NCBI GenBank assembly: GCA_047947135.1
Contig: CP170457.1
Location: 3,720,001-3,784,000, forward strand
Length of the DNA stretch: 64,000 bases
DNA from: Planctobacterium sp047947135
GTDB taxonomy: Bacteria > Pseudomonadota > Gammaproteobacteria > Enterobacterales > Alteromonadaceae
Direction: 5' to 3'
This document shows, in pieces, positions 51,684 to 60,172 of this stretch (position 1 is its first letter; every line of letters starts with the position of its first letter). Below the pieces are notes generated by a model. That model was not told the DNA's origin. It saw only the letters and a list, made by a program, of their open reading frames with translations, and searched no databases. A program made the translations under genes and the position numbers.

Positions 51684-53009
51684 TTATTGCAACTTCAATC
51701 GTTGAATATCCTGATAGCTGCTGTAAGGACTGGTGATCACGCGTTCACCAAGCTCTAAACCTTCAAGAACTTCTATAAACTGATTATTTTTTCGACCTAA
51801 CCGAACGGTTCGGCGTATCGCCTCAGTACCAGATTCACTGACAACGAATATCCAGTTGCCACCTGTATCCTGATAGAAGGCGCCATTGGGAATTAACATT
51901 GCCTCCGCGGCATCCCCCAATGTGAGTTTGATTTGCATCGTCTGACCACGACGAATATCGTTTGGCTGCTGTCCGATGAACGTGAAGTCCACCTCAAATT
52001 GACCGTTTTGCACCTGCGGGTAGATCTTGCTGATACGCAATTGATAGTCGTCAAATACGGCCGTTTGACCGATATCGACCCGCCCCAGATAAAACTCATC
52101 AATGAAGGCTGTTAATTTGAAGTTTTCAGGGGTATCGATTTGCCCCAGACGTTCCCCTCGGCCTATGCTCTGCCCTATTTCAACGTTAAACCCCGACAGT
52201 TTTCCAGCCACTGGTGCACGAACATTCATGTTATCGAGATTGTTTCTGGACAGTGCCAAATTACTCTCAAGGCGTTCACTGGTGGCCTTTAAGAAATCTA
52301 ACTGAGCTTCCTGCATTCGGGCATCTGATGCCTGACTCTCCAGGGTCAGCTGCAACCGTTCCTTATACCAGGCCAACGTATCCTTTGTATCATCGACGGT
52401 GGACTGCATCACGGCACCGGTTTCCAGTAGCCTTGTTTCTCTGGCCAACTGGCGAGTGAGAATCTTGATTTGGTAACGGATATCAGCCAGATTACGCTTG
52501 TGCTGCAATCGGTTTTGTTCAAGGCTCAGTTCGATGGTGCGCATATTATTGAGCTGTTCCGCCACCCGCGCCTCATTGCTTAGCACATTTAATTGCAACG
52601 CTGCATTTGATAGTTCGACGATAAGATCCCCTGCCTGCAAGGTTGCACCATCTTCCACTAGAACTCGTTCGACTCGTCCGCCTTCAATCGCATCCAGATA
52701 GAGGGTTTTTGCAGGCGTCACTCTGGCTCTCAATGGGATAAAGTCTTCAAAAATACCGGACTGAACCGTAGCAATGGCAATTCGATTGCCCGCGACAGAA
52801 AGCGACTTGCCTGACGATGTCGGCCATAGCAATCCAAGTAGCAGGCCAAAGACGACGACTATCGCCACAATCGATAATGGCTTTTGCCAACGAGAACGGC
52901 TTTTTTCAACTTTACGATCCATACCCGCACCACTTGCAGCAGATGTCCGCTCTGTTGTTTTCTGGCTACTGGCAATGACTTTTACCTTGGTATTGCTGGA
53001 TTCCGGCAT
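51684..53009 (-). CDS. Periplasmic adaptor (HlyD/MacA-like membrane fusion protein)
   Basis: A 441-residue membrane fusion protein. A cytoplasmic tail rich in basic residues (about 1-40) is followed by one membrane helix (about 43-62), a lipoyl/barrel-sandwich part (about 95-125 and 270-300), a long coiled-coil hairpin (about 130-260) and a beta-barrel domain. It bridges the ABC permease to an outer-membrane channel, which is not encoded here. First gene of the operon; the sigma-54-like promoter lies about 70 bases upstream. Confidence 0.9.
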   Translation of the reverse strand: MPESSNTKVKVIASSQKTTERTSAASGAGMDRKVEKSRSRWQKPLSIVAIVVVFGLLLGLLWPTSSGKSLSVAGNRIAIATVQSGIFEDFIPLRARVTPAKTLYLDAIEGGRVERVLVEDGATLQAGDLIVELSNAALQLNVLSNEARVAEQLNNMRTIELSLEQNRLQHKRNLADIRYQIKILTRQLARETRLLETGAVMQSTVDDTKDTLAWYKERLQLTLESQASDARMQEAQLDFLKATSERLESNLALSRNNLDNMNVRAPVAGKLSGFNVEIGQSIGRGERLGQIDTPENFKLTAFIDEFYLGRVDIGQTAVFDDYQLRISKIYPQVQNGQFEVDFTFIGQQPNDIRRGQTMQIKLTLGDAAEAMLIPNGAFYQDTGGNWIFVVSESGTEAIRRTVRLGRKNNQFIEVLEGLELGERVITSPYSSYQDIQRLKLQ

Positions 53010-53079
53010 AAACTCTCAATCTCTCTTTCGTGTTTTATCGCATGCAATTCATTGCGCCCCATGATTCAGAGAAAGGCAT

Positions 53080-53095
53080 TACAAATATCATTCCA
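53080..53095 (-). promoter_or_regulatory. Sigma-54-type promoter of the ABC export operon
   Basis: On the minus strand TGGAATGATATTTGTA: GG, then ten bases, then GT, against the sigma-54 consensus TGGCAC-N5-TTGCA with GG and GC ten bases apart. The -12 element has GT instead of GC. The presence of an NtrC-type regulator gene next door and a pair of repeats 65-100 bases upstream supports it. Confidence 0.6.
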
Positions 53096-53158
53096 ATTTT
53101 TATCTCATTGTTTTTATTGAATATTTTATAATTTCACGTTTGAGCTGGTAAAAATCAC

Positions 53159-53197
53159 TGTACGGAAATGAACAGTAGGTGTACGGTAATGAACAGT
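53159..53197. promoter_or_regulatory. Paired 18-bp direct repeats, probable enhancer sites
   Basis: TGTACGGAAATGAACAGT (53159-53176) and TGTACGGTAATGAACAGT (53180-53197) differ at one base. The period is 21 bp, two DNA turns, so bound dimers would sit on one face. Each unit is an imperfect inverted repeat with CTGT/ACAG ends. They lie between the divergent adaptor and regulator genes, at a distance from the sigma-54 site usual for NtrC-type activators. Confidence 0.75.
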
Positions 53198-53216
53198 TTT
53201 AACCGACGAGATCCTG

Positions 53217-54632
53217 ATGACAGAAACCTCCCATATACTTATCGTTGACGATGACGAAGACATCCTTGTAGCCGGAAAATTACTGTTAAAAAGGCATGTC
53301 AAGGAAGTCAGTATTTGCAATACACCAGAGCAAATCCCCACGTTGATGAAGAAACATCAGTTTGATGCCATTTTACTGGATATGAATTTTGGACCAGGTG
53401 AAAGCAGTGGTAAGCAAGGGTTTCACTGGCTGAAAAAAATTATGGGCATCGATCCACAAGTGGTCGTAGTGATCATCACGGCACACGGCAACATGGATAT
53501 GGCGGTTCAAGCCATCAAGCTGGGTGCAACCGACTTTGTCGCGAAGCCCTGGCAAAATGAGAAACTGGTCGCCACCCTGTCCACAGCAGTAAAACTGGGC
53601 CAGTCAAGAGCGAAAGTGAGTCGCCTGCAATCAAGACAGCAGGAACTGAGCAACACTTCAGGTGAGACAAATAGACAACCGCTAATCGGGCAATCAATCG
53701 CAATACAGGAAGTACAATCGGTTATTGATAAATCCGCGCCCACCGATGCCAATATTATGATTTTGGGTGAAAACGGCACAGGTAAAGAGCTTGCCGCCAG
53801 AGAAATACATAAGCTTAGCCAACGAGCAGAACAGGTTTTTGTGTCAGTAGATTTAGGCGCTGTCTCTGAATCGTTGTTCGAAAGTGAGCTTTTTGGTCAT
53901 AAGAAGGGGGCATTTACCGGCGCAAACGCCGACAGGATTGGCCGAATTCTTGCCGCAGATGGCGGCACATTATTTCTGGATGAAATTGGGAATCTACCAC
54001 TGCATTTGCAGGCAAAGTTATTGACAGTTCTGGCGCAGCGGCAGGTAATGCCTCTTGGCAGTGACCGTCCCGTTACCTTCGATGTTCGCGTTGTCAGTGC
54101 AACCAATTTGCCCCTGAAGCAGTTGCATGATGAATCCCAGTTTAGACAAGACTTATTATTTCGTTTAAATACCGTCACTATTACAATGCCTCCATTGAGA
54201 GACCGGCGTTCAGATATTCCCCTGTTAGCAACGCATTATGTCCAGTATTACGCGAGAAAGTATTTAAAGCCTGATAAGCACCTTGGAGAAAACGCGCTTC
54301 TCACCATGTCTGAATACGACTGGCCAGGAAATATCAGAGCACTACGGCATGCCATTGAAAGAGCGGTCATATTGAGCCAGGAAAGTGAAATATCCCCTGC
54401 GGATTTGCAGCTGGCCAGAACACCGTCAAGTACAGACGAAAGTAATGAGTCATCCAAACAGTCGGCAACGGCACAGAACACCACCCTGCCCGAGTTAAAT
54501 TTAGAAAAGCTGGAGAAAATGGCAATACACACCGCATTGCAACAACACCATTACAACATCAGCCATGCTGCTAAAACATTAGGGTTAACTCGAGCAGCGT
54601 TATATCGGAGGATGGAAAAACATGGACTTTAA
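53217..54632 (+). CDS. NtrC-family sigma-54-dependent response regulator
   Basis: A 471-residue activator. The receiver domain (1-125) has the phospho-acceptor Asp55 (LLDMNFG) with acidic cluster DDDED and Lys in AKPW. The AAA+ domain (about 155-390) has GENGTGKE (Walker A), GAFTGA for sigma-54 contact (intact) and LFLDEIGNLP (Walker B). A Fis-type helix-turn-helix ends the protein (SHAAKTLGLTRAALYRRMEK). It overlaps the kinase gene by 11 bases. It probably activates the divergent ABC operon through the paired repeats. Confidence 0.95.
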   Translation: MTETSHILIVDDDEDILVAGKLLLKRHVKEVSICNTPEQIPTLMKKHQFDAILLDMNFGPGESSGKQGFHWLKKIMGIDPQVVVVIITAHGNMDMAVQAIKLGATDFVAKPWQNEKLVATLSTAVKLGQSRAKVSRLQSRQQELSNTSGETNRQPLIGQSIAIQEVQSVIDKSAPTDANIMILGENGTGKELAAREIHKLSQRAEQVFVSVDLGAVSESLFESELFGHKKGAFTGANADRIGRILAADGGTLFLDEIGNLPLHLQAKLLTVLAQRQVMPLGSDRPVTFDVRVVSATNLPLKQLHDESQFRQDLLFRLNTVTITMPPLRDRRSDIPLLATHYVQYYARKYLKPDKHLGENALLTMSEYDWPGNIRALRHAIERAVILSQESEISPADLQLARTPSSTDESNESSKQSATAQNTTLPELNLEKLEKMAIHTALQQHHYNISHAAKTLGLTRAALYRRMEKHGL

Positions 54633-55974
54633 AGCATTTTCGCTAAAGGTCATCGTACTGACCAGTGGCATATTATTAGCGTTGTTATTGCTCACCAAAA
54701 CCTATTCAGCCGGTGGCTATCAGATGGTTTCATTGTTGCTGTGTGTAATGATTGCATTCATGTGTTATGTCCTGCTACGAACAATTGCAAGCACCAATAC
54801 CGAGTTATCCCGTTTTCTTGAAGCAGCCAGGCACGCCGATTTTTCACAACGCTTTGAAATGAAAGAAATGGGTACAGGGTTTACGGAACTGGGTGCGACT
54901 TTCGATCAAATCCTAAAACAGTTTCAGGCAGAAAGAGCCGCACAGGATGAAAAACTAAAACACCTGAAAGCCATCATCGAGAACGTCCCTGTCCCGTTAA
55001 TTAGCGTTCAGCCCAATCAGTACATCACTCTTTGGAACAATGCCGCGAGGCGCCTGTTTGGCAACCACATTGTGCAACGGCTTAGCGACCTGAACTTGCT
55101 TGGAATAGATGTCGAAGACATCCTGACAGCAACGCAATCGGGGAATAAGGAATTAGTGCAACTGCATCTGGATGGCATGAATCTGCAACTGAGCGTCAGT
55201 GTTGCACATATTACTACCACCAAAAGCCAGGAAACGCTCATCGCTATGCAAGATATTCGATCTGAGCTAGACGCCAGACAACAGGAGTCCTGGCAGGACT
55301 TAGTCAGGGTATTAACTCACGAAATAATGAACAGTATTACACCGGTAGCATCCTTAGCCAAAACGGCAGCAGATCTGGTCTCTGACGCGAAAACCCTCAG
55401 TCATCAAAACCCGAAATTACAGACTGAACTCGACGACATCGAAGATGCCGTCACAACAGTCGCAAAACGCAGTGACAATTTAATGAAATTTGTCAGCAGT
55501 TACCGAAAACTTACACGACTACCTGCCCCAAATAAAAAGCGGTTAGTGTTAAAAGATATGCTGGACCAAATTGCCGTGCTAATAAGTTCGACCTGCGAAA
55601 ACGACGAAGTAAAAGTAGCGTTTAAAATACAGCCTGAAAACTTGACGATCTCTGCAGACAAAGAACAAACGGAACAAATGTTTATCAATCTGCTACGTAA
55701 TGCCGTTCAGGCCACTCAGGAACAAAGTTCCGCTGATATATGTGTAGCCGCCCACATTAACAAACGTAATCACGTGGTGATAGAAATTACAGACAATGGG
55801 CCGGGGATCTCAGAAGAGGTTCTGGAAAATATATTTGTACCCTTTTTCACTACAAAACGCGATGGCTCTGGAGTTGGGTTAGCGTTAAGCCGACAAATCA
55901 TGCTGGCCCATGGCGGTTCGATTCAAGCGGGGAATACGAAAGATGGTGGCGCGAAATTTACCTTAGTGTTTTGA
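54622..55974 (+). CDS. Sensor histidine kinase, partner of the NtrC-type regulator
   Basis: A 450-residue kinase. Two membrane helices (about 8-25 and 32-52) lie close together with almost no periplasmic loop, so it may sense within the membrane or the cytoplasm. A HAMP-like/linker part and a PAS domain (about 110-210) follow, then the H-box with His233 in LTHEIMNSITP and the ATPase domain with NLLRNAVQA (N box), ITDNGPGI (G1), and GSGVGLALS (G2). Such short-loop kinases often sense envelope or membrane damage. Confidence 0.93.
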   Translation: MDFKAFSLKVIVLTSGILLALLLLTKTYSAGGYQMVSLLLCVMIAFMCYVLLRTIASTNTELSRFLEAARHADFSQRFEMKEMGTGFTELGATFDQILKQFQAERAAQDEKLKHLKAIIENVPVPLISVQPNQYITLWNNAARRLFGNHIVQRLSDLNLLGIDVEDILTATQSGNKELVQLHLDGMNLQLSVSVAHITTTKSQETLIAMQDIRSELDARQQESWQDLVRVLTHEIMNSITPVASLAKTAADLVSDAKTLSHQNPKLQTELDDIEDAVTTVAKRSDNLMKFVSSYRKLTRLPAPNKKRLVLKDMLDQIAVLISSTCENDEVKVAFKIQPENLTISADKEQTEQMFINLLRNAVQATQEQSSADICVAAHINKRNHVVIEITDNGPGISEEVLENIFVPFFTTKRDGSGVGLALSRQIMLAHGGSIQAGNTKDGGAKFTLVF

Positions 55975-56012
55975 ATCTGAAACACAACAACTACTAAAGT
56001 GAGAGGGTCAAT

Positions 56013-56189
56013 TTATGCAGGTAATGTCAGGGCTGAAGGCTCTTTATTTTCTGATAATGCATTTTTGACGATTTGCTCACACTCCTGGCACATACCCGCT
56101 TTTTCCGGCGTCGTCGGCTTGTGACAGTAAAAACAGACTGCGTCACACTTGGATTCTGGTTCGTGTCTCGGTATTTGGAACATGATCAT
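56013..56189 (-). CDS. Small four-cysteine (zinc-ribbon-like) protein
   Basis: A 58-residue product read on the minus strand. It contains CDAVCFYCHKP and, 11 residues on, CQEC, so CxxC pairs spaced as in small zinc ribbons (five cysteines in all, one histidine). Start ATG at 56189 or 56183; AGAAAG lies before the first. The gene is short and alone between the kinase gene and a hypothetical gene. The cysteine pattern and lack of internal stops argue that it is real. Family not recognised. Confidence 0.55.
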   Translation of the reverse strand: MIMFQIPRHEPESKCDAVCFYCHKPTTPEKAGMCQECEQIVKNALSENKEPSALTLPA

Positions 56190-56536
56190 TCTTTCTGATT
56201 TTTTGTATTCTCACTCAGCTTAATCGATACACAACAATTGTCTGTGAGGCGAATTAGGATTTGCGTGTAAGAAATTTCCTACAGAATCAACAAGCCCTGC
56301 TCAAAAACTTAGCCTGGTGCTAACGCTCACAGTCTCCTTTTGTCATGCATAACACCCGAACAACGTGAGGTGCAGACATATTAAACTGCTTTCTCCCAAA
56401 AAAGCGAAAGGCTGTATTTTACGATTTTTTGTTCTCTGCTAAATCCTTAAATGAAAAATTACATTTGTATTGGAGAAAAATAATTCCACCGTGATAACAT
56501 ATTACCCAGTAAACCACTTTCAGAAGGATTTGTTTC
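56190..56536. other. Intergenic stretch, nothing identified
   Basis: AT-rich DNA of 347 bases between two divergently read small genes. No reading frame, clear hairpin terminator or repeat was seen. It must hold the promoters for both neighbours. Confidence 0.4.
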
Positions 56537-56848
56537 ATGTTTTATATTTTGAAAGACAACAATCAGGTAATAGAAGAACCAAGCCTGATAAATTGGGTGA
56601 AATGGAAAGAATCCACAAAGTCAGTCATTCTTGAGAACAGGGTTGAATTTGAAGGCTCTCACGTAATGGTTATCACTGAATTCACAGGCAGTGACCAATT
56701 CAAAGAACGTGGCAAACCTTTGCTGTACGAAACCCGCTCTTATGGACCGGATAAATCCAAAGAAATCATCCGCACTCATGATTATGAGTCTGCTGTAGCG
56801 GCACATAAGCAGTGTTTGTCTGAACTGCAGATGAATATTGAAGCATAA
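56537..56848 (+). CDS. Hypothetical protein
   Basis: A 103-residue soluble protein without signal peptide or membrane segment; not recognised. It is rich in charged residues, with a DKSKEIIRTHDYESAVAAHK stretch near the end. AGAAGGA precedes the ATG at a fair distance. It is monocistronic and convergent with the SRPBCC gene; a 13-bp hairpin lies between. Confidence 0.6.
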   Translation: MFYILKDNNQVIEEPSLINWVKWKESTKSVILENRVEFEGSHVMVITEFTGSDQFKERGKPLLYETRSYGPDKSKEIIRTHDYESAVAAHKQCLSELQMNIEA

Positions 56849-56922
56849 CGGGCAATCCGAGTCTGTACAAAAATCGGTGTAAGTGGAAACTGTACTCGAA
56901 GTTTAAAATACAAAATGATTGC

Positions 56923-56959
56923 ATAAAGACATTGAACCAAACTGCCTCAATGTCTTTAT
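56923..56959. terminator. Hairpin between convergent genes
   Basis: ATAAAGACATTGA (56923-56935) pairs perfectly with TCAATGTCTTTAT (56947-56959) over 13 bp with an 11-base loop. The A/T ends let it act as a weak terminator in both directions. Confidence 0.6.
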
Positions 56960-56971
56960 TCCTCTCAATCT

Positions 56972-57553
56972 TCAATGGTTGGAATTGATTTTGTCCATAC
57001 TGGATGCGATCCAGTCTTTCCATTGGGCAATGAACTTGGGAAATTGCTCCTCACTATACTGTGACAACAATAGCAAATCACCTGCATTTCCTAAACTTGT
57101 AAGATTGTAGGTTACCAAAACTTCAGAGCCGCCTTTTTCGTTGGCAGAAATTGCAATGCTAACGGTTCCCATCTTAACGTCTGGTGTGACCAAAGTGTAA
57201 ATGGCTTCATTATTATCTTTATCATATTTAGATACGTGCCAATAAGTCATGCTGGTGCCATTTTGAGTTAGCCAGGTTGTTCCCTGATCAAAGCCATTGC
57301 CACTTAATATGGTCGGATCCCAGCCTGGTTCCCAAAGTATCTCGCCAGGTGCCGTAAACAATGGCAGCGCCTGTTCAGGTGACATGCTTAACTCAAGCGA
57401 ACTCGTTCTGCTGACGGTAAGTGCCTCTTTTTTCTTAAATTTAAAACCTGAATAGTCTGACGCATCAGAGTAATTGTGATTGCCGGCTAATGCGTTAGCA
57501 GTCAGAAATAAACTTGCGGCACAAATCGCCGATTTAAGGTTAAATGGTCTCAA
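56972..57553 (-). CDS. Exported SRPBCC/polyketide-cyclase-like protein
   Basis: A 193-residue protein with a signal peptide (MRPFNLKSAICAASLFLTANALAG, cut near ALA). The rest has the SRPBCC pattern (LSMSPEQALPLFTAPGEILWEPGWDP, GSEVLVTYNLTSLG, then a C-terminal helix). Its ligand is unknown. It is the second exported SRPBCC protein in the window (the other is at 26880), but the two are not close relatives by eye. Upstream (57554-57823) no gene is supported. Confidence 0.7.
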   Translation of the reverse strand: MRPFNLKSAICAASLFLTANALAGNHNYSDASDYSGFKFKKKEALTVSRTSSLELSMSPEQALPLFTAPGEILWEPGWDPTILSGNGFDQGTTWLTQNGTSMTYWHVSKYDKDNNEAIYTLVTPDVKMGTVSIAISANEKGGSEVLVTYNLTSLGNAGDLLLLSQYSEEQFPKFIAQWKDWIASSMDKINSNH

Positions 57554-57823
57554 TTTATGTTCCTCCTATTAGATGTCGATAACACCGACATCCGCAGGCT
57601 GAGGTATGAAGTAATAGTCAGGTCAACTACAAAATAACAATTGCGAAGAAAAATGCCGGAAAGGATCTGAAGTGCATGCTGAAGCCAGCCGCTATTTGTG
57701 AAGAGTCGAATAATCTGATTGACTGGTGGGAAGGTATCACCGCGGAACAAGTACGGTTAGCTCAGCTTATTCAATGAATAAATAACCAACGGATACCTAC
57801 AAGAGTCACTCTTAAATGCTTTG

Positions 57824-58531
57824 TTATACGCGTGGTTGATCTACCACTGAGCTACTAGCCAAAGACTTTGTGACTACCAAATTTTGATACCAGTTATTAA
57901 ACACCAATTCACAGTTTTTCAGAACGATACTACCAAAGTCATGATTTCGATACTGTTGACACAACTTAAAAAGCTGCTGACCATCGATAATTGGTGTTTT
58001 AAACCGAATTAGGGAGCTATGGGCTGTTACAAGTTTATAACGACTGTCAAAACTTATCCTTAGTCCAGCGTCACGCAACTGGGTCCTAAGTTTATTTCTG
58101 AACTGTTCCAAAGAGTCATTGGTAGGAAAACCTTGAAGCACAATGCAATTAGGTGATGCACTAACACCACGATATTTTATTTCTATCGGTTGCATTGAGC
58201 TCAGAACCGAGAGAAATATGTCAGCATACGTCTGAATACTGATTTCGTTCAGCTCAAAGTCTGGTACACACGAAATCACGGACAAAATAGTAAGATGCAG
58301 TTCATCGAGTGGATGATAATACTGGTTGGGTTCGACTTCTCGCACTGCTTTCTGAAAACTTATAATTTCATCAAGAACGAGGCTGTTGCCCTGTTTTAGA
58401 TACGCTAATGCAGTAATGCCTCTGCGAGTATCATTAGCAACGTCTAATAAATGCAAGTCTAGCTCATAATCATTGTGAACAGATGCTAGCTCAAACCTTT
58501 GCCACATCTGGTCATAGATACACTGAATCAT
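57824..58531 (-). CDS. 2H phosphoesterase / 2'-5' RNA ligase-like protein
   Basis: A 235-residue cytoplasmic protein. Two HxT/S motifs, the hallmark of the 2H phosphoesterase superfamily, are present: His79-x-Thr81 (ELHLTIL) and His171-x-Ser173 (TAHSSLIRF). Length and the spacing of about 92 residues fit the family. Members act on 2',3'-cyclic phosphates or related nucleotides; the substrate here is unknown. The last codons lie in DNA that looks like a tRNA D-arm (TAGCTCAGTGGTAGA), probably by chance. Confidence 0.65.
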   Translation of the reverse strand: MIQCIYDQMWQRFELASVHNDYELDLHLLDVANDTRRGITALAYLKQGNSLVLDEIISFQKAVREVEPNQYYHPLDELHLTILSVISCVPDFELNEISIQTYADIFLSVLSSMQPIEIKYRGVSASPNCIVLQGFPTNDSLEQFRNKLRTQLRDAGLRISFDSRYKLVTAHSSLIRFKTPIIDGQQLFKLCQQYRNHDFGSIVLKNCELVFNNWYQNLVVTKSLASSSVVDQPRV

Positions 58532-58713
58532 TATTTCCTCGAAAGCGTATAACTTTTTGGTCCCTCTGGCTGGCTTTGTTAACTGTTTTTTGATTTGGGC
58601 TCATCAGCTTCTTGTTTGAAGGCGTCTGGCACCATACCGATTTAATCAGGACAGCCATCATAACTGTATCAAATGTCGATTCTGGCTGTCTAAATCTTTC
58701 AGGGAGCTGTCGT

Positions 58714-59721
58714 TCATTTAATTCGGCTCTGCCCCATTTGATCCGGAAGATCTTGTACAACTCGGAAACCCATCATATGGCTAGGCATCGAAGCATTAAA
58801 AATCAAACGGAAAGCGACACGTAGATCCTTCAAGTGGTACCACCAGGAACCTCCACGAGCAACGCCGCGACTGCAATCGCCGCCATTCGCTTCTTTCCAG
58901 GCCTCACCATGAGTAGGTGCGTCATGGTAATTGTCATGCCAGCAGTCTTCTGTCCATTCCCATACATTCCCTTGCATATCAAATAGGCCGAAGTGATTTG
59001 CCTGAAAGCTACCTACCGGAGCTGTGTAAGCATAACCGTCCTCACAGTCGACTTTTTCTCTCCACGTTATCCCGTCGGGTAAGGATGTTAAGTCACCACC
59101 ATTGCCGTACTCGCACAAAGTATTGATATCGGCGCCAAAACTATACGTGGTATTTGAGCCAGCTCTGGCAGCGTATTCCCACTCCGCATCCGTCGGTAAA
59201 CGGTATAAGCCTTTACCAGCTTTCAATTGAGTTTTATTAAGCCACTCAATGTAGGCTAAAGCATCGTGTTTGCTAACACATAACACTGGGTGGTCGTCGT
59301 TGTTCTGCTTAAGATTAAAAAGTTCCGCATTGCGCCAGTTTTGCTTGGCCGTCCAACTTCGGCGGTTGCCTTCTTCCTGTGCAGTAAGAGTGACGCAACC
59401 CTTGTCATCCATCTCAGCTTGAGTGCGATAGCTCGTCGCTTCCACAAAGGCTCTAAACTGACCTCGAGTAACTTCATGTTTTCCCATGGCAAACGCTTTA
59501 GCAAGGTGCACTTCATGTTGTGGACCTTCATCATCTGCTCGCCCCTCTTCGGAATCAGGACTACCCATCAAAAAACTACCTCGCGGTACAATTACCATGG
59601 TTGGGCAGTTTTCACAATCTCGGTATTCTGTCACTCTTTCCCCAACTGTAGGGGGATTAGTGGAACAGGCTGTAACAAATAGAATTAATGAAGGAAAAAT
59701 CAAACGACAGTCGCTTTGCAC
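58714..59721 (-). CDS. SUMF1/formylglycine-generating-enzyme-domain lipoprotein
   Basis: A 335-residue lipoprotein. The GTG at 59721 behind GAGAGG gives a signal with lipobox VTAC; upstream in-frame codons are less likely. The rest is one SUMF1 domain (MVIVPRGSFLMGSPDSEEGR, YRLPTDAEWEYAARAG, NVWEWTEDCW, GVARGGSWWYH). The two catalytic cysteines of true sulfatase-activating enzymes are not in the RGGSW region (tryptophan and tyrosine follow), so it is probably a non-FGE member such as those linked to signalling or c-type enzymes. No sulfatase gene is near. Confidence 0.85.
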   Translation of the reverse strand: MQSDCRLIFPSLILFVTACSTNPPTVGERVTEYRDCENCPTMVIVPRGSFLMGSPDSEEGRADDEGPQHEVHLAKAFAMGKHEVTRGQFRAFVEATSYRTQAEMDDKGCVTLTAQEEGNRRSWTAKQNWRNAELFNLKQNNDDHPVLCVSKHDALAYIEWLNKTQLKAGKGLYRLPTDAEWEYAARAGSNTTYSFGADINTLCEYGNGGDLTSLPDGITWREKVDCEDGYAYTAPVGSFQANHFGLFDMQGNVWEWTEDCWHDNYHDAPTHGEAWKEANGGDCSRGVARGGSWWYHLKDLRVAFRLIFNASMPSHMMGFRVVQDLPDQMGQSRIK

Positions 59722-60172
59722 AGTAAATTCCTCTCTTATAGTTAGATTTTTAAACAGCCTGCTCTTGGGTCTTAGGCAAGTGCTGATTCTGAATATGAGT
59801 AAAGAAGTCATCAGCGTAATCAAACCGCCTATAAAAAAACTGACGGTCTTATGAATTTAAGCTGATTTTTTACTGACAACGGTATTGAGATTTCGCCTCT
59901 GCCCCTCACTTGCCCCCTTCCCCAGAAACTCAAGAAAGCTAACCCAAAAAGTCAATATTGCGATTTTGAAGAAGTAATGACTTAGCCGATCTAAATCACT
60001 GAATAACGTAAGTTAACAACGCAATATTGCGCAAATTACGCATATTGTTGCTGCGCTTTCGTTCACTTTTTTGAATATGGGTAAAAGTCCAATAAAACTG
60101 TTTGTACAGTATTCAAACACATTATTGTGTGCAAAATAGGTGTTTTGTTTTTCAGACTCAGGAGGAGTTCTC
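59722..60172. other. Intergenic stretch upstream of the transposase
   Basis: The 451 bases carry no supported gene. A palindrome GCAATATTGC (60021-60030) sits inside GCGCAATATTGCGC-like sequence, and AATATTGCG recurs near 59957. No terminal inverted repeat of an insertion sequence was recognised. Confidence 0.4.

Noticed and set aside
53130..53216. Second sigma-54 promoter on the plus strand for the regulator gene
   Set aside because: A TGG at the expected place has no GC/GT ten bases later, so the spacing does not fit.
57606..57776. Short open frame on the plus strand ending LIDWWEGITAEQVRLAQLIQ
   Set aside because: Only about 33 codons follow the ATG, without a clear ribosome site or recognised family. 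It may be a gene remnant but cannot be supported.
57790..57835. attC-like sequence (TAACAAAGCATTTAAG on the minus strand) at the end of the 2H phosphoesterase-like gene, hinting at an integron cassette
   Set aside because: No matching second half with a core GTTRRRY site was found at the right distance, only a small local AAGAGT/ACTCTT hairpin. Neighbouring genes are in mixed orientation and there is no integrase.
58512..58760. 82-codon minus-strand frame between the SUMF1 and 2H genes
   Set aside because: It overlaps the ends of both neighbours in another frame, has no ribosome site and no recognisable pattern.
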